Position numbers and translations under genes: made by a program
Shown: positions 21,014-32,394 of the stretch, one piece after another
How positions within the stretch are numbered: position 1 is the first letter of the stretch
How the letters are laid out: the number at the start of each line of letters is the position of its first letter
Assembly: GCA_946902985.2 (NCBI GenBank)
Contig: OX336388.2
Location: 296,462,526 to 296,526,525 of the forward strand
Direction: 5' to 3'
DNA length: 64,000 nt
Origin: Meconema thalassinum
Taxonomy: Eukaryota; Arthropoda; Insecta; Orthoptera; Tettigoniidae
The notes under the pieces: model-generated
Told to the model about the DNA's origin: nothing
Database searches by the model: none
Seen by the model: only the letters and a program-made list of their open reading frames with translations

Positions 21014-21744
21014 CTATTGTGGCGCAAGTACAGTCGTACTCAAAATTTAGTAGGCCTACTGTACATAGAAATAGGAATCTCTGTTTCGGGGACTTATAGG
21101 CCGACAAAATGTCCTTAGAACACTGCCTATAAGCCCGCGATACAGAGATTCCTATTTCAGCGCCGGTCTTGAAAGTCTGAATTTTTACTACTGTACATAG
21201 CTTTGTATTATGAATAAGTTAATCCGCGTTAGTCAAGTTATTTACGCCTATAGTTCCGGAATAGTTTTCCGTTTCCGCGTTAGGGATTATTCCGGTTTAC
21301 AGTGTCATTTTACATAAGAAATACCTCCGTTCCAGATTTTGTTTTCTGTATGTCCAGGTTTCCGGTATATAAAGGGTCCGGTTTAGGCAGGTTTTACCGT
21401 ATAATGCGCGTGCACCGTTGTCTACCGTGACCGACCAGACACCACGCCTACCACGACTCTGCACTGTGCATTCACAGGTGTGCAGATGTGCGACTTTGCA
21501 CAGTGTGAGCCACTCTGGACGGTGCTGCTCTAGTGTTTAGTGACCTGTATTTACTCTTCATAACCTATGACGACGACGGTTTTATGAGAGTGATTATTGT
21601 TTATTTTCTCAACTTACAGTTGGTAACATGACTCATATCGGTACATTGTGTACAAGGAACTGAGTAAAGTCACACTTTGAAAAACCTATAACATGCATTT
21701 TCAAACTATATACCGTACCATGGAAGTTTGACAGTTAATTTTTA

Positions 21745-22500
21745 GCCTATTTATTTTCATTTGTCCGTGCGTCCGTCCATCCGTGTGTGTCCGTGCGTCC
21801 GTCCATCCGTGTGTGTCCGTGCGTCCGTCCATCCGTGTGTGTCCCCTCCTAATATCTTCTAAACGGCTGGAGCGATTTCAATGAAACTTGGTAAGGCCAT
21901 AGTACTATTTCGGCCAACCCCGACCACGCCCTTCATATTTTATTACGTCTCATCAATCCAGCATGGCGGCTGTGCGAAATATTTCACCGGCATTCTATAT
22001 CTCCGAAACTATTACTGATATCACCCTGAAATTTTGTACGGTGATAAAGGGCACTACTGGACGTTCACCTATGAGACTTTCTTAAACCTGTTAACTACAA
22101 AACGAACATGGCGGACCAGCAAAGTTGAAACATTTAAGTTAAATAGACTTTTCTCGCGATTTAACCATCCAAACGCAGTGAAACTTGGTACAGTAAATGA
22201 CTATACAAATTTCAATGCACTGGCATATAATTTAGTTCAATTGTTTACATAACCTCAAGATGGCGGCCGTGCAAAATTTTAAAATTAAGTTTTCTTAAAT
22301 TTCTTGTGCTCTAATCATGTGATCGAAATCAACGTTTGAATAATGAACGTACACAATAATCCTCAATGCCTACATATATTAAAATCCAACATGTCGACCA
22401 TCCTAAATATTTAGATGGTTCTCAATATCTAATAATCTATGACAGCAATCACACTGAAATTTTGTATGTGTAAGTTCACCTATGGGATGTTCAATAACCT
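21745..22500 (+). repeat. Repeat family F, diverged copy, with 26-bp triplication
   Basis: Begins with TCCGTGCGTCCGTCCATCCG tandem units (about 21766-21842, three times), then CTTCTAAACGGCTGGAGCGA and related phrases shared with 22556-23756 and 34903-36315. No credible ORF. Confidence 0.6.
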
Positions 22501-22555
22501 GGTGAGCACAAATCCAGTAATGTTATCTTCCGCGTCTCCTTTTCACAAGAAGATA

Positions 22556-23756
22556 TTATTAGCCTACTTTTCACATTTTGTAAAAATGAGGAAAAAGAGG
22601 ACTTATAAGATCGATCCGGGAAAATGTGTGTCTGTCTGTCTGCCTGTCCTTCTGTCTGTCTGTCTGTCTGTCTGTCTGCCTGTCCTTCTGTCTGGCTGGC
22701 TGGCTGGCTGTGTGTGTGTGTCCCCCTATCAACTCCTAAACGGCTGCAGCAATCGAAACCAAATTTAGTATGAGTAAAGATGTATACCGGAATATCTCAA
22801 GCCCATATTTGAAAATGATGTCAGTTCTACCAACTGCTGAAAAAACGCAATTGCAATTTAAGCTCCATGTTGGATATCTTGAAAGGTTTGCATGGGAGCT
22901 ATTCCAAAATCGGCACACATGTAGATAATAAGGAAGGAAGGAAGCTTGTAGTTTAACGTGACCGTTAATCTCGCGATCATAAGCCACGGGACCTCCGTTT
23001 TACGTGGAATCCGAACCACAGGACATGGTATTTCACATCGAAAATCTCACATGCATTGACCGGGAATCGAACCCGGTCCGCCTTGGTGAGAGGCATACAG
23101 CTTGACCGCTGCGCCACCACGCCCCCACATGTAGATAATACTATTTCAGTTTAATTTCCAGGAGGACATACATGACAGTGTTGCCAAAATAATTTTAAGA
23201 CTTCTGATAGGTCCAATTTTTAAATGCATATAACTTCGGCACTAACAATTGGATTTCAACCAAATTTTGTATGTAATATGTGTACATAAACAGATATGAC
23301 AGAGCGTATTTTTAAGAGCCACCAGGGCTGCAAACTGTTAATAATTGCTCTCTCTATTTTTATATCCAAATACCAATATATCAGAAAGTATGCAAGCCGA
23401 CAGCTTGAAACTATGCATACGTATAGTACCTGACATTTTAGATTAATTTGCAGTAACGTATATACGTCAGTTCTACCAACATGATTCTAAGCCTGCTGAT
23501 AGGACCAATTTTTAAATACATGTAACTTCTATAATATCAGTTGGATTTCATCCAAATTTCGTATGTGCTATGTGTAAAATAACACACATGACTATAAGTA
23601 TTCTTAAGAGCAATCAGGGCTGATAACTGTTAATAAATGCTGTCTATATTTTTTTACCCTAATATTCTACATAGGTTCATATACTGTAGATTAATCATTG
23701 GCATGAATCTTAATTTTAAGAAAAGTAGGCTCTTTAGTTCGTCACGGAACTTTTGG
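22556..23756 (+). repeat. Repeat family F copy 2
   Basis: Starts ATTAGCCTACTTTTCACATTTTG and ends GAAAAGTAGGCTCTTTAGTTCGTCACGGAACTT, so AGCCTACTTTTC and GAAAAGTAGGCT form a 12-bp terminal inverted match. It has a TCTG microsatellite (22625-22690), then AACTCCTAAACGGCTGCAG, then internal units about 287 bp apart (near 23218 and 23505). It is split by SINE-C copy 2. A second full copy is at 34903-36315. No coding capacity; class unknown. Confidence 0.75.
22931..23125 (-). repeat. SINE-C copy 2 inside repeat F
   Basis: 195-bp copy with head at the right and a 15-bp target duplication CACATGTAGATAATA (22916-22930, 23126-23140). Repeat F continues in register on either side. Confidence 0.93.
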
Positions 23757-24085
23757 TTATTATTATTATGTTATTAGATAATACGCTAAGGTGTATGTTT
23801 CACAAAACTCAAGCTCCTAAACCAGAGGGAGTTAGAAGGTGTGGTTTGTACCAAAATGTTCCAAATCGTCTCAATAGTACCGTACAGGAAAAATCTTGCA
23901 TTTCTTGAAAAGTCAACGGATATATATGTACTTGTTTATAAAGTGCTTTTAAACAAATAAACAAGACGATACCCCTGGCAGAACTGTGTCACGTACAGCC
24001 CGCATAGCACTAGGGCCGGGTGGGTAGTCTCTTCACAAGGAGCGCACACAACCCATTATGCGAGAGTTCTTGCACGGGTCCGCTA
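23757..24085. other. End of an interspersed repeat, unassigned
   Basis: No ORF. It ends GCACGGGTCCGCTAGT followed by an ATT run, which looks like the 3' end of a retroposed repeat with a microsatellite tail. Confidence 0.4.

Positions 24086-24139
<54 letters not shown>
24086..24139. repeat. (ATT)n microsatellite
   Basis: Pure ATT repeats up to SINE-B copy 2; more ATT units follow the SINE at 24466-24482. The SINE therefore lies inside the microsatellite. Confidence 0.95.
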
Positions 24140-24465
24140 GAAAATCCACAGCCTGCTTCCAGTCTCCGACCGGGTCAGGAATGGAATGAATGAAGCTCCC
24201 ATCTAGCGGCGAGGATATGAACTGTGCCGGCTGCCGAGGCCTGACGCACTCCTCTGGGGCAATGATTAAATTAATGACAGATGAAATGAAATGATAGTGG
24301 AGAGTGTTGCTGGAATGAAATTTTGACAGGGAAAACCGGAGTACCCGGAGAAAAACCTGTCTGCCTCCGGTTTGTCCAGCACAGATCTCACATGGAGTGA
24401 CCGGGATTTGAACCACGGACCCAGCGGTGAGAGGCCGGCGTGCTGCCGCCTAAGCCACGGAGGCT
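24140..24465 (-). repeat. SINE-B copy 2
   Basis: 326 bp, nearly identical to 18236-18569, head at right with B box GGTTCAAATCCC on the - strand. Flanked on both sides by ATT repeats, so its target duplication cannot be told from the microsatellite. Confidence 0.92.
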
Positions 24466-24938
24466 TATTATTATTATTATTGTTACTAAACATTGAGAAA
24501 TGCCTGCCAACGAGGTGGAGTTGTGTTTGTTAGCGATGGACGAAAGGAAAACCAACTAAACTCAACTCAACGTTAGGAAATACAATATCCTGTGCTGTTT
24601 TATTTAAATTCCATGGTATCAGATTGAACAATTGAAGCCAGGCAAGACCATGTGTGTATGTGGGTCGACAGGTGGATGGCACAAGGCGTCGTATATCCTG
24701 ATAGCGATGGAGTGTGGGCTCTGGCGATTTTATGTGACATGTGATCCTATCACAGTCTCTTAGGGACCCGCTGTCTCCTCGCTCAGCTTGCCGGGCTTCA
24801 GTGACCAATACAACCATTTAGTAGGAAGGTGTACAATGTGATATACTGGACATTTACAATGGGTCGATTCGACTGTATCAGAGAATTACGTGTGACGCAG
24901 TGGCGGCCGTTAAAAGGAGGCAGAGGCTTCCTCCTTTT
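24466..24938. other. Unassigned sequence between SINEs
   Basis: A short ATT run, then unique-looking sequence. The 95-codon minus ORF at 24530-24817 has no recognisable motif. Confidence 0.4.
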
Positions 24939-25445
24939 GGTTGGTTGGTTCCTCAGTTTAGGGGCTGCGACAACGTGGTCATGTAGCCCCGTGTACTTTG
25001 GGTGTGTGTAGAATCTGTCTGATAACTGGTGTTAATTGTGATGACTGTATTAGTGTGTAGTATCTGTTTCTTTAATTCAAGTAAGGACTGCAGACATTCA
25101 ATTTTCAAGTACAGTAGTTCCTACTTTTGCTGCCAAACGCCACCATCAACGATAACTAGTTCTGAACTTGGTTACTAGATACCACCGTAGTCGTCTCCTG
25201 GCGACGAACGTTGGAACCTAAGAGCGTTAGTCAAATCTAACCTATGATTTATTTTCACACAAGTGTAATTAGTGGAAGGTTCTTTTTCATGCCATAAATC
25301 TATGACATGGACCCGCCGGCTTTACTTCCCCTCCGAAGGAAGGCAAACTGAGGGATTTTTAACGCTCTTAAAAATCCGACGACTTCGGCTGGGTTTGGAC
25401 CCGCGATCTTGGACCTAGCAGCTCAGTATGCTACCAACTACGCCA
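24939..25445 (-). repeat. SINE-A copy 4, abutting SINE-D
   Basis: Reverse copy from the GTTGGTTCCTCAGTTTAGGGG tail to the tRNA-like head (GGGTTTGGACCCGCGATCTT on the + strand). The last few bases of the head are missing where SINE-D copy 2 begins. Confidence 0.88.
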
Positions 25446-25858
25446 GTCCTGGAGCTTGACATCGGGTCGGGGGATACAACTGGGGAGGCGGGACTAGCGC
25501 TTCGCCTAGGCGGTCTCACCTGCAAAACGAACAAGGGGGCCTCATGAGGGGTGGGACGGAATGGGAAGAATGGGAGGGATAGACAAGAAAGAGGGAAGGA
25601 GGCGGCCGTGGCCTGACGGTAGATGCCATCCCAGGCGGCATTTGCCTGAAGACGAAGTGGGAAACCACGGAAAACCATTTCGAGGATGGCTGAGGTGGGA
25701 ATCGAGCCCCCTCTACTCATTTGGACCACCCGAGACTGAGTAAACCCCGTTCCAGTCCTCATACCACTTTTGCAAATTCCGTGGCAGAGCCGGGAATCGA
25801 ACCTCGGACCTCTGGGGTGGCAGCTAAGCACGCTGACCACTACACCACGGAAGGGAAT
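25446..25858 (-). repeat. SINE-D copy 2
   Basis: Reverse copy; on the - strand the head has GTGTAGTGGTCAGCGTGC and the B box GGTTCGATTCCCG. It lies directly beside the head end of SINE-A copy 4 in the same orientation, making a SINE-D to SINE-A composite. Confidence 0.85.
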
Positions 25859-25960
25859 AGAATAACAACATGATTTTTTGAATATAGGATACAGAGGATA
25901 GTCAGTCCAATATTGCAGTAACTCAGGTAACATTTTATACTAAGTCTTTCTCTTTCAAAA

Positions 25961-26634
25961 GGTGGTGGCGTAGTTGGTAGCATGCTGAGCTTCTATGCCC
26001 AAGGTCGCGGGATCAAACCCGGCCGAAGTCGTCGAATTTTTTAAGAGCGTTTAAAGTCCCTCAGTACGCCTTCCTTTGGAGGGAAAGTAAAGCCGGCAGT
26101 CCCATGTCATAGATTTATGGCATGATAAAGAACCTTCCACTAACTACACTTGTGTGAAGCTACAATTTGTAGGTCAGGTTTCATTAATGCTCTTTAGTTC
26201 CAATGTTGAAAATCCACAGCGTGCTTCCAGTCTCCGACCGGGTCAGGAATGGCATGAATGAAGCCCCCATCTAGCGGCGAGGATATGGACTGTGCCGGCT
26301 GCCGAGGCCTGAAGCACTCCTCTGGGGCAATCATTAAATAAATGACAGATGAAATGAAAGGCTGTGGATTTTTTTCAGTTCCAATGTTCGTCACCGGGCG
26401 CAGGTTGCGATGGCATCTAGTAGTAGCGAAGTTCACAGCTAGGTGTCGTGGACGGTAGCATTTGGTAGCGAAAGTAGGAACTACTTGAAATTATTGTCTG
26501 CAGTCCTTACTTGAATTAAAACAGATAACACACACTAATACAGCCATCACATATTAACACCGGTTATCAGACAGATTCTACACACACCCAAAGTACACGG
26601 GACTACATGACCGCGTTGTCGCAGCCCTTAAACC
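25961..26634 (+). repeat. SINE-A copy 5, split by a SINE-B
   Basis: The head at 25961-26030 has GTAGTTGGTAGCATGC and B box GGGATCAAACCCG. The body breaks at 26207, resumes at about 26377 and ends near GCAGCCCTTAAAC. The inserted piece is SINE-B copy 3. Confidence 0.9.
26208..26376 (-). repeat. SINE-B copy 3, truncated and partly inverted
   Basis: 169 bp inside SINE-A copy 5 with a 12-bp duplication AGTTCCAATGTT (26196-26207, 26377-26388). The tRNA-like head is missing. The right end carries GGCTGTGGATTTTTTTC, an inverted copy of its own 3' end (GAAAATCCACAGC at left). Confidence 0.9.
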
Positions 26635-27097
26635 AGGGGTGCACAACATTTTTATAAGTGGTGGGCCGCAAGTTACCTTTCCACATAGACACTTGCCAAA
26701 CCCTACTGCTAAAGCTAATGTTACTATTATCTGAATAACCTATTTTACCAGCAGACAAGAAATGTGTTTCAATACCATTTTTGTGTCCTCTAAATGTTTT
26801 AAATCCTTTTTTTAATCAAATTACTGATTTACAATCAACTTACTCCTAATTCGAAAAGGTTTAGGGGCATATAAAATAAAATAATACTATCACAAGGTTA
26901 TAACATTTTATTAAAAAAAAACCAGAATTCTTAACATCAAAGTATATAAAAAAATGAACATCAATATATCGTCAAAGTGACCATCAAATCAAGTAGTAGC
27001 CTAATGCTCCTAATGTGATGCATGGCCTACAATAATGGGAAAAATCTCATCATTCACAACATATTCACGTATTCACGTTTTCAATAGTATAATATAT
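26635..27097. other. Unassigned; possible orphan hAT end
   Basis: Starts CAGGGGTGCACAACATTTTT with GTGGTGGGCCGC, a phrase typical of hAT termini, but no inverted partner is found downstream. The rest is AT-rich without ORFs. Confidence 0.35.
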
Positions 27098-27307
27098 TTA
27101 TCCGTGGGCAGCATAGTTTAGGGCAGGAACCAACCATCTTTTAAAAGCAGGGCGGTCGAAAAGCAAGTGATTTACAATTTGAGAGGATCCACAAGGGCAT
27201 GTGAAATCGTTCAAAGCAAGACGAGAATTTCCCATGTCCAGATAAAAATTGAGTAAGCATCCTTCAGGGGATGTTCGCTGTGACATTCGTGAAAGTATTT
27301 CTGACAC
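27098..27307 (-). pseudogene. LINE reverse transcriptase C-terminal fragment
   Basis: A 69-codon frame with CPCGSSQIVNHLLFDRPAF, resembling the C-x-C-G...H-L-L...P-x-F zinc-like motif near the end of jockey-type LINE ORF2. Strongly 5' truncated; no RT core is present. Confidence 0.45.
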
Positions 27308-27327
27308 ACCCTGTTTATCAGTTTATT

Positions 27328-28111
27328 AATTCACTGGCCGTGAGCAGTTCGCTACTCCTGTGGGGGTCGGGCGAGGACACCAAGAGCCCGCTATAATAAT
27401 ATCGTATGGCCTCGGGTGCCGGGTGCAAGCTTTGTTATTTGACACCCAGAGGGTAGCTTGCATGTCGAATTTCGTTGTTCCTTGAAGCACTATGCAAGTC
27501 AAGTAGGTTAGATATCTAAGCTCCTTGAACACTATAGCGCTTTCTAGTAGAGAAATTAGGAACTTTGTGTTGGCGGAAACTCCCGAGATTAATTTTGCCA
27601 TTATGAACACGGCCTACTGAATTCAAATGGGTTCTTTGACATGCCAACATCGTATGACATGCGTGCCGTATTTTGCCGCCTTTCAAAAAATCACTTACCA
27701 CGGCCAGGAGCGAACCTGCAATCTTGGGGTTAGTAGACCGACACGCTATCCACTCACCCACCGTGGCAAGATAAGAGCCCACTGATGAGCCAGCTTGGTG
27801 TCCTAGGCAAAACCCCACACAAGACACGGCACAAACCTAGAAGAATTGCTGAGTTTTAATTCACTGGGCGTGAAAGCCAATACACCATCTCCTTGGAAGC
27901 CTTCATAGGGAGGTTGAGGCTGCTTGAGCTTTTAGTTCTCGCAGTAAAGAGACGCAGGTGCGCTTCATAAAGAGGGAGGTAGCGAGCAGTTCGCTACTCC
28001 TGTGGGGGTCGGGCGGGGACACCAAGAGCCCGCTGATGACCCAGCTTGGTGTCCTAGGCGAAGCCCCACACAAGACAGGACACAAACCTAGAAAAATTGC
28101 TGAGTTTTATT
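27328..28111. repeat. Tandem duplication of an unknown 260-bp unit
   Basis: Unit 2 (about 27853-28111) runs AATTCACTGGGCGTGA ... GAGCAGTTCGCTACTCCTG ... GCTTGGTGTCCTAGGC ... TTGCTGAGTTTTA. Unit 1 (27328-27392 plus 27784-27853) is the same but lacks about 120 internal bp and is split by SINE-E. No recognised product. Confidence 0.7.
27393..27772 (-). repeat. SINE-E insertion
   Basis: About 380 bp, head at the right: on the - strand GGTGGGTGAGTGGATAGCG and B box GGTTCGCTCCT. Flanked by an 11-bp near-duplication AAGAGCCC(G/A)CT (27382-27392, 27773-27783). The only copy of this family in the window. Confidence 0.75.
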
Positions 28112-30170
28112 AATTAATGCACACCCAAAATAGTATTTTATCGGTCTGGGATATACTGGTCATCAGCCCTCTGCACTGAATTGGGGTTGTTGACTCGTGA
28201 CTCAGCGCCGGGAGTTGCAGCTTGGATGCACAAGGCTATGCCGCGCACAGCAAGCTATTAAGACACTAGCTAAAAGCCGATAATGAACATCCCTACGGGG
28301 AAGAAAATTAGAAATTGCCGCGCGCGGAATTAAAATCGTATTATTGGTAAGCAAGTTTCTTGTTTATTCCATTACCCAAGATTGCCACTTCACCGGCTTC
28401 TTAATCTCCGCTGCGGGAGGAAATTGGCAATCACTTCTCTCGCTCATTGTTGAGTGAGTGACAGACTCCCGACTGTTTTGACAACCAATAGTAGGTTGGC
28501 ACCTATTTACCAGTCAACTCGTGGAAAAAGCATAAATACAATAGAGTGCGCATTGCCTCACTGCGCCTGTACTGTGACGTGAGAGCAACAGCTGACTGTG
28601 GTGTAAACAGAGGAACTCGTAATGGAAGGTGATAGGAGTAGGTGGGGAAATGCTTTTAATGAGGGTTTTATTTACAATACATAAACAAGGTCAAAATGAA
28701 AAGGAAAGATATACTTATATGACGATTCCACCCTAACGTATTACGCATGCAAACATGGCTGTCGTCGTTGAACGTAGAGCAGGCTTATGGATACAAAACA
28801 CCCATTTTCGTAATTTATACGACATTGGGAAAAGTATCGCATGTTTCTTTACATTCCGGAAGGTAGCAAAGGTAAGGATGTAACACAGTTGGTGTTAGGA
28901 ATGACTGTCGTGTTCCGTAATAGGGATACATCCAGGAGCCCCTGTTGTAAATAATGATTAATAACAAATCCAACTCTGAATTAGGCCTACTGATTTTGGA
29001 ACAGAATTGTTTTCGTGTAGCTGGTCATCTTTGATTGTACGCCCGAGGGCTCCAAACAAGTTCAATCTATTACCACATCATTTCCTAATTTATTTTTCAT
29101 CATTAGAAAATGTATTTTGGCTAATTTCAGTACTTATGAAAATTGTATCGTACGATGAGCTCTCATTCAGCATTACCATCCACTTCAGTAAGCTATTTTA
29201 TGAAAGTGAAAAACACAATATGGGCAAATGGAAATAAGGAAGTCTATTGATTTAGTAAGCGTTGCTTTTTAACAACTATGCATTACATTTGCTGCAAAGG
29301 AAAACATTATAATCAATGAACTTTTTCCTTTTAAATTCCATTTTCCATGAATCATAGAAACGTTCGCAAAAATAACGCAGAACTTTGAAATTCTACGCAG
29401 AATTAAATATAGTCTACTAATTTAGGATGTACCTTAGAAGAATCTCAACATTTTCTCAACCAAACGCACTGTCCATACGTTTAATAAGATGACAAATATT
29501 ACCTCAGCGTATTATCGAAGACTACACCGTCACATCTGTAGCATATCCTGCATTTTGACACTGAACATGTTAGACGACTGCATTGCGTAGTCCACACTAA
29601 AATCCAGCATAGGGACATAAAGCATTTTTATGTTCAGAGATGCATTTACTAGCAGCCTCGACAAAACGCCAAGAAAACGTCTATGGACATTAAATACTTG
29701 ATACCTTCGAGCATAAATACAGGCCTGTTCAGTGGAGTAGGGGATAGGGTAAATTATAATAAATGCCAGCCAGCATTTACATGTTTAATTTATTTTTCTT
29801 TCGTGATTCGGAGTTAAGAGGAAACGCAAAGAAATGGAAGAAGTTAAGTCAAAGAAATTTAGGGTTATTTTACAAAGACTTAACTTACCTATGGAAAGAA
29901 ATGCCTGATCCTTCTTTAAACGTCTCCTTACATCCATACGCGACACAGTAATACACCATTCTGGATTAGTAATGAGTAAAACTCACTTTAGAAAGCTCAA
30001 TTCTATCATCACGTGTAGGAGTATTTCAGTGTTCCAAACTACCGCAGTTCACCACAGTCAGCTGATCGAGACGTTGCTCTCAACAATGTCACGTTATCAG
30101 CCATCTATGAGATTTATGATCGAAGGTTTAATCAAACTGCACTTAAGGAATAACCGCCATCCCATGCGTA
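28112..30170. other. Unassigned 2-kb stretch
   Basis: No ORF above 80 codons has recognisable motifs and I see no SINE heads, inverted ends or arrays. It may be intron or intergenic sequence. Confidence 0.4.
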
Positions 30171-30361
30171 CCAACATGTATTTAGAACAAGCAGTACCCG
30201 GCATGCGTTGCAATGCCAATCAAAGAAAGCGTTGGTGGTGTAATTTAGTTTATTGAAATGCTTTAGGATACACAATTCTTCTTTTTTTTCGTCTTGTGCG
30301 TTCAAGAATAAAACAGAAGGCTTTCCGACGCGTGAGCAGGTCACAAACAGCTGCCCATACC

Positions 30362-31143
30362 CAGTGGCGTACCGACTGGAAGGAGGGGTTAGGGTTTAAC
30401 CCTCCCCCAGAGACATTTCTTTACTTGAATCTTTATATTGTCCCATCTATCACCCGTTTTACACTACCACTAGTGAGGCGTCTTACTCCTGTATATATTT
30501 TAAAAGTCACCACGTTCGTCACTTGGTAAATGTCCTGCACTCTACTCACAGCGAGACTCCTCCTTCAGTGTTGGAGCAGCCATGGATCAGTTTTGCTGTT
30601 GAAGTGTGCGATCGGTAACCTTCTTCACGTCACTTCGGGTTGCTCTAATTGTGTGTCCGTTTAGTTAAAGATAATTCAGTACATGAGGAGTTTCTGCCAT
30701 TTATTCCAATTAATGATACAGATAACGTCATCACGATAGGCAGATTTTGAGAGTCAATAGTAACATGGAGAGCAAAACATTATTTTTCTCTCACATAATA
30801 TCAATATTATAAGCAACCACGTAACTATGGTCATGATGATACCACTGCATTGTTTCAGTTTGAATATTTAGTTACTGTTATCCATATTTTTTAGATTATT
30901 ATTTTTTCACTTTTGCTTTGTGTCGAAAAAATAATGATACCGTACCTAATATAGTTTTCATGCAAAGAGAACGGTTATTTAATTATTGTTCTTATGAATA
31001 TTAATCGAAATATCATTTTAATTATGATGGTTGTCGTTTTAAGGCGCGGAACAGCAAGGTCATCTACCCCTTTAATAATGTACACAATTACCTTATTACA
31101 TTAATGAACCCCCCACCAGAAAGAAATCCTGCGTACGCCACTG
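30362..31143. mobile_element. hAT-like MITE inside element E copy 1
   Basis: Inverted ends CAGTGGCGTAC at left and GTACGCCACTG at right, the same terminus as the hAT at 55975. About 780 bp. Flanks do not show a clean 8-bp duplication (CCCATACC versus GTTATACA), so the target duplication has decayed or the ends are misplaced. Confidence 0.6.
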
Positions 31144-31239
31144 GTTATACACTGTGCTTTGTTAATGGTCATCACACGTGTGAGTCACTCTGAAAACTGC
31201 AAACGTGTGGAAACACATAAACTGCCGTTAAACTGTATA

Positions 31240-32180
31240 AAATACACTCCTTTTTTTCGTAACAACTTATGAGCCACCTATTGTGAAATTCATTTACTAA
31301 ATCAGGAACCTTCGTGAACTTGCACAACAGCTGACCATTGTTTTTGAAACGACTCGCGCGCCACCTATTGTAAAATTGATTTACTAATTCAGGAATCTTC
31401 GTGAACTTGCACAACAGCAGACCAGTGTTTTTTGAAACGACTCGCGCGCCACCTATTGTAAAATTGATTTTCTAATTCAGGAACCTTCGTGAACTTGCAC
31501 AACAGCTAACCAGTGTTTTTAAAACGACTCGCGCGCCCCCTATTGTAAAACTGATTTCCTAATTCAGGAACCTTCGCGAACCTGCAGTACAGCTAACCAG
31601 TGTTTTTTTTGAAACGTCTCACGCGCCATCTATTTTAAAATTGATTTACTAATTCAGGAACCTTCGTGAACTTGCACAACAGCTGACCAGTGTGGTTTGA
31701 AACGACTCGCGCGCCATCTATTTTAAAAGTGATTTTCTAATTCAGGGACCTTCGTGAACTTGCACAACAGCTAACCAGTATTTTTGAAATGACTCGCGCG
31801 CCACCTATTGTAAAATTGACTTTCTAATTCAGGAAACTTCGCGAACCTGCGCTACAGCTAACCAGTGTTTCTTGAAACGACTCGCGCGCCATCTATTGTA
31901 AAAGTGATTTTCCAATTCAGAAACCTTCGCGGGCGCGCGCACAACTCACCAAAGTTTGTTTGTTGAAACAATTAGCGCGCCAACACTTATTTATTGCAAC
32001 GACTAACGAGCCACCCGTTGTAAATTGTTCTTACTGATACAGAAACCATCGTGGGTGTGCACAACTCAGCAAAGTTCATTTGTTGAAACGATTATCACGC
32101 CAACACTCATTTGTTGAAGCGACTCGCGTGCCACCTATTGTAATATGGATTTACTGATTCAGAAACCTTTGCAGGAGTGT
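31240..32180. repeat. Tandem array, unit about 88 bp
   Basis: About ten diverged units built on GCGCGCCACCTATTGTAAAA, TTGATTTACTAATTCAGGAA and GAACTTGCACAACAGCTGAC. Units toward 32000 change composition. Homologous to part of the 164-bp unit at 36440-38340. Confidence 0.85.
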
Positions 32181-32394
32181 GCACAACAACTCACCAAAGT
32201 TTCATCGTAATGGGATGAATGGTATATTAACGCCAACCGGACAGGCAGACAATCAATCACGTAACATTCATTTTCCTATAGAGAGATTATGTACGAGTAC
32301 CATATATAAATTTAAAAAAAACTGACATCAAACACTGAATAACACTCAAAGCAATTGCAGTTTTAACAGACAAGGGAGGAGTCATTGCACAATA

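Larger units (their letters stand above)
18828..21399 (-). mobile_element. pogo/Tigger-type DNA transposon, broken, with nested insertions
   Basis: The ends are inverted: CAGTAAAGCCTGCCTA at the left against CGGTAAAACCTGCCTA read from the right, each bordered by TA. The CAGTaaaaCCTg ends with TA target duplication and a pogo-like transposase C-terminus inside (20690-21013, - strand) fit the pogo branch of Tc1/mariner. Total length 2.57 kb includes a foldback element and a hAT; the transposase N-terminus and DDE region are gone. Confidence 0.75.
30185..32290 (+). mobile_element. Element E copy 1 with 88-bp tandem array
   Basis: The left end shares over 30 identical bases (around ACCCGGCATGCGTTGCAATG) with copy 2 at 36333. 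The right end shares TCATCG.AAT.GGATGAATGG and ATCACGTAACATT followed by a TATA-rich end. A tandem array fills the right half. No ORF. A hAT-like MITE (30362-31143) sits inside. Architecture (short ends, internal tandem repeats, no inverted ends) resembles Helitron/Helentron-like non-autonomous elements, but that class is inferred. Confidence 0.55.

Noticed and set aside
24530..24817. 95-codon minus ORF
   Set aside because: No motif, sits in repeat-rich sequence, no splice or neighbour support.
25415..25933. 172-codon minus ORF
   Set aside because: Translation of SINE-D plus flank; the tRNA-like boxes account for the sequence.
29972..30256. 94-codon + ORF
   Set aside because: Runs into the left end of element E and has no recognisable domain.
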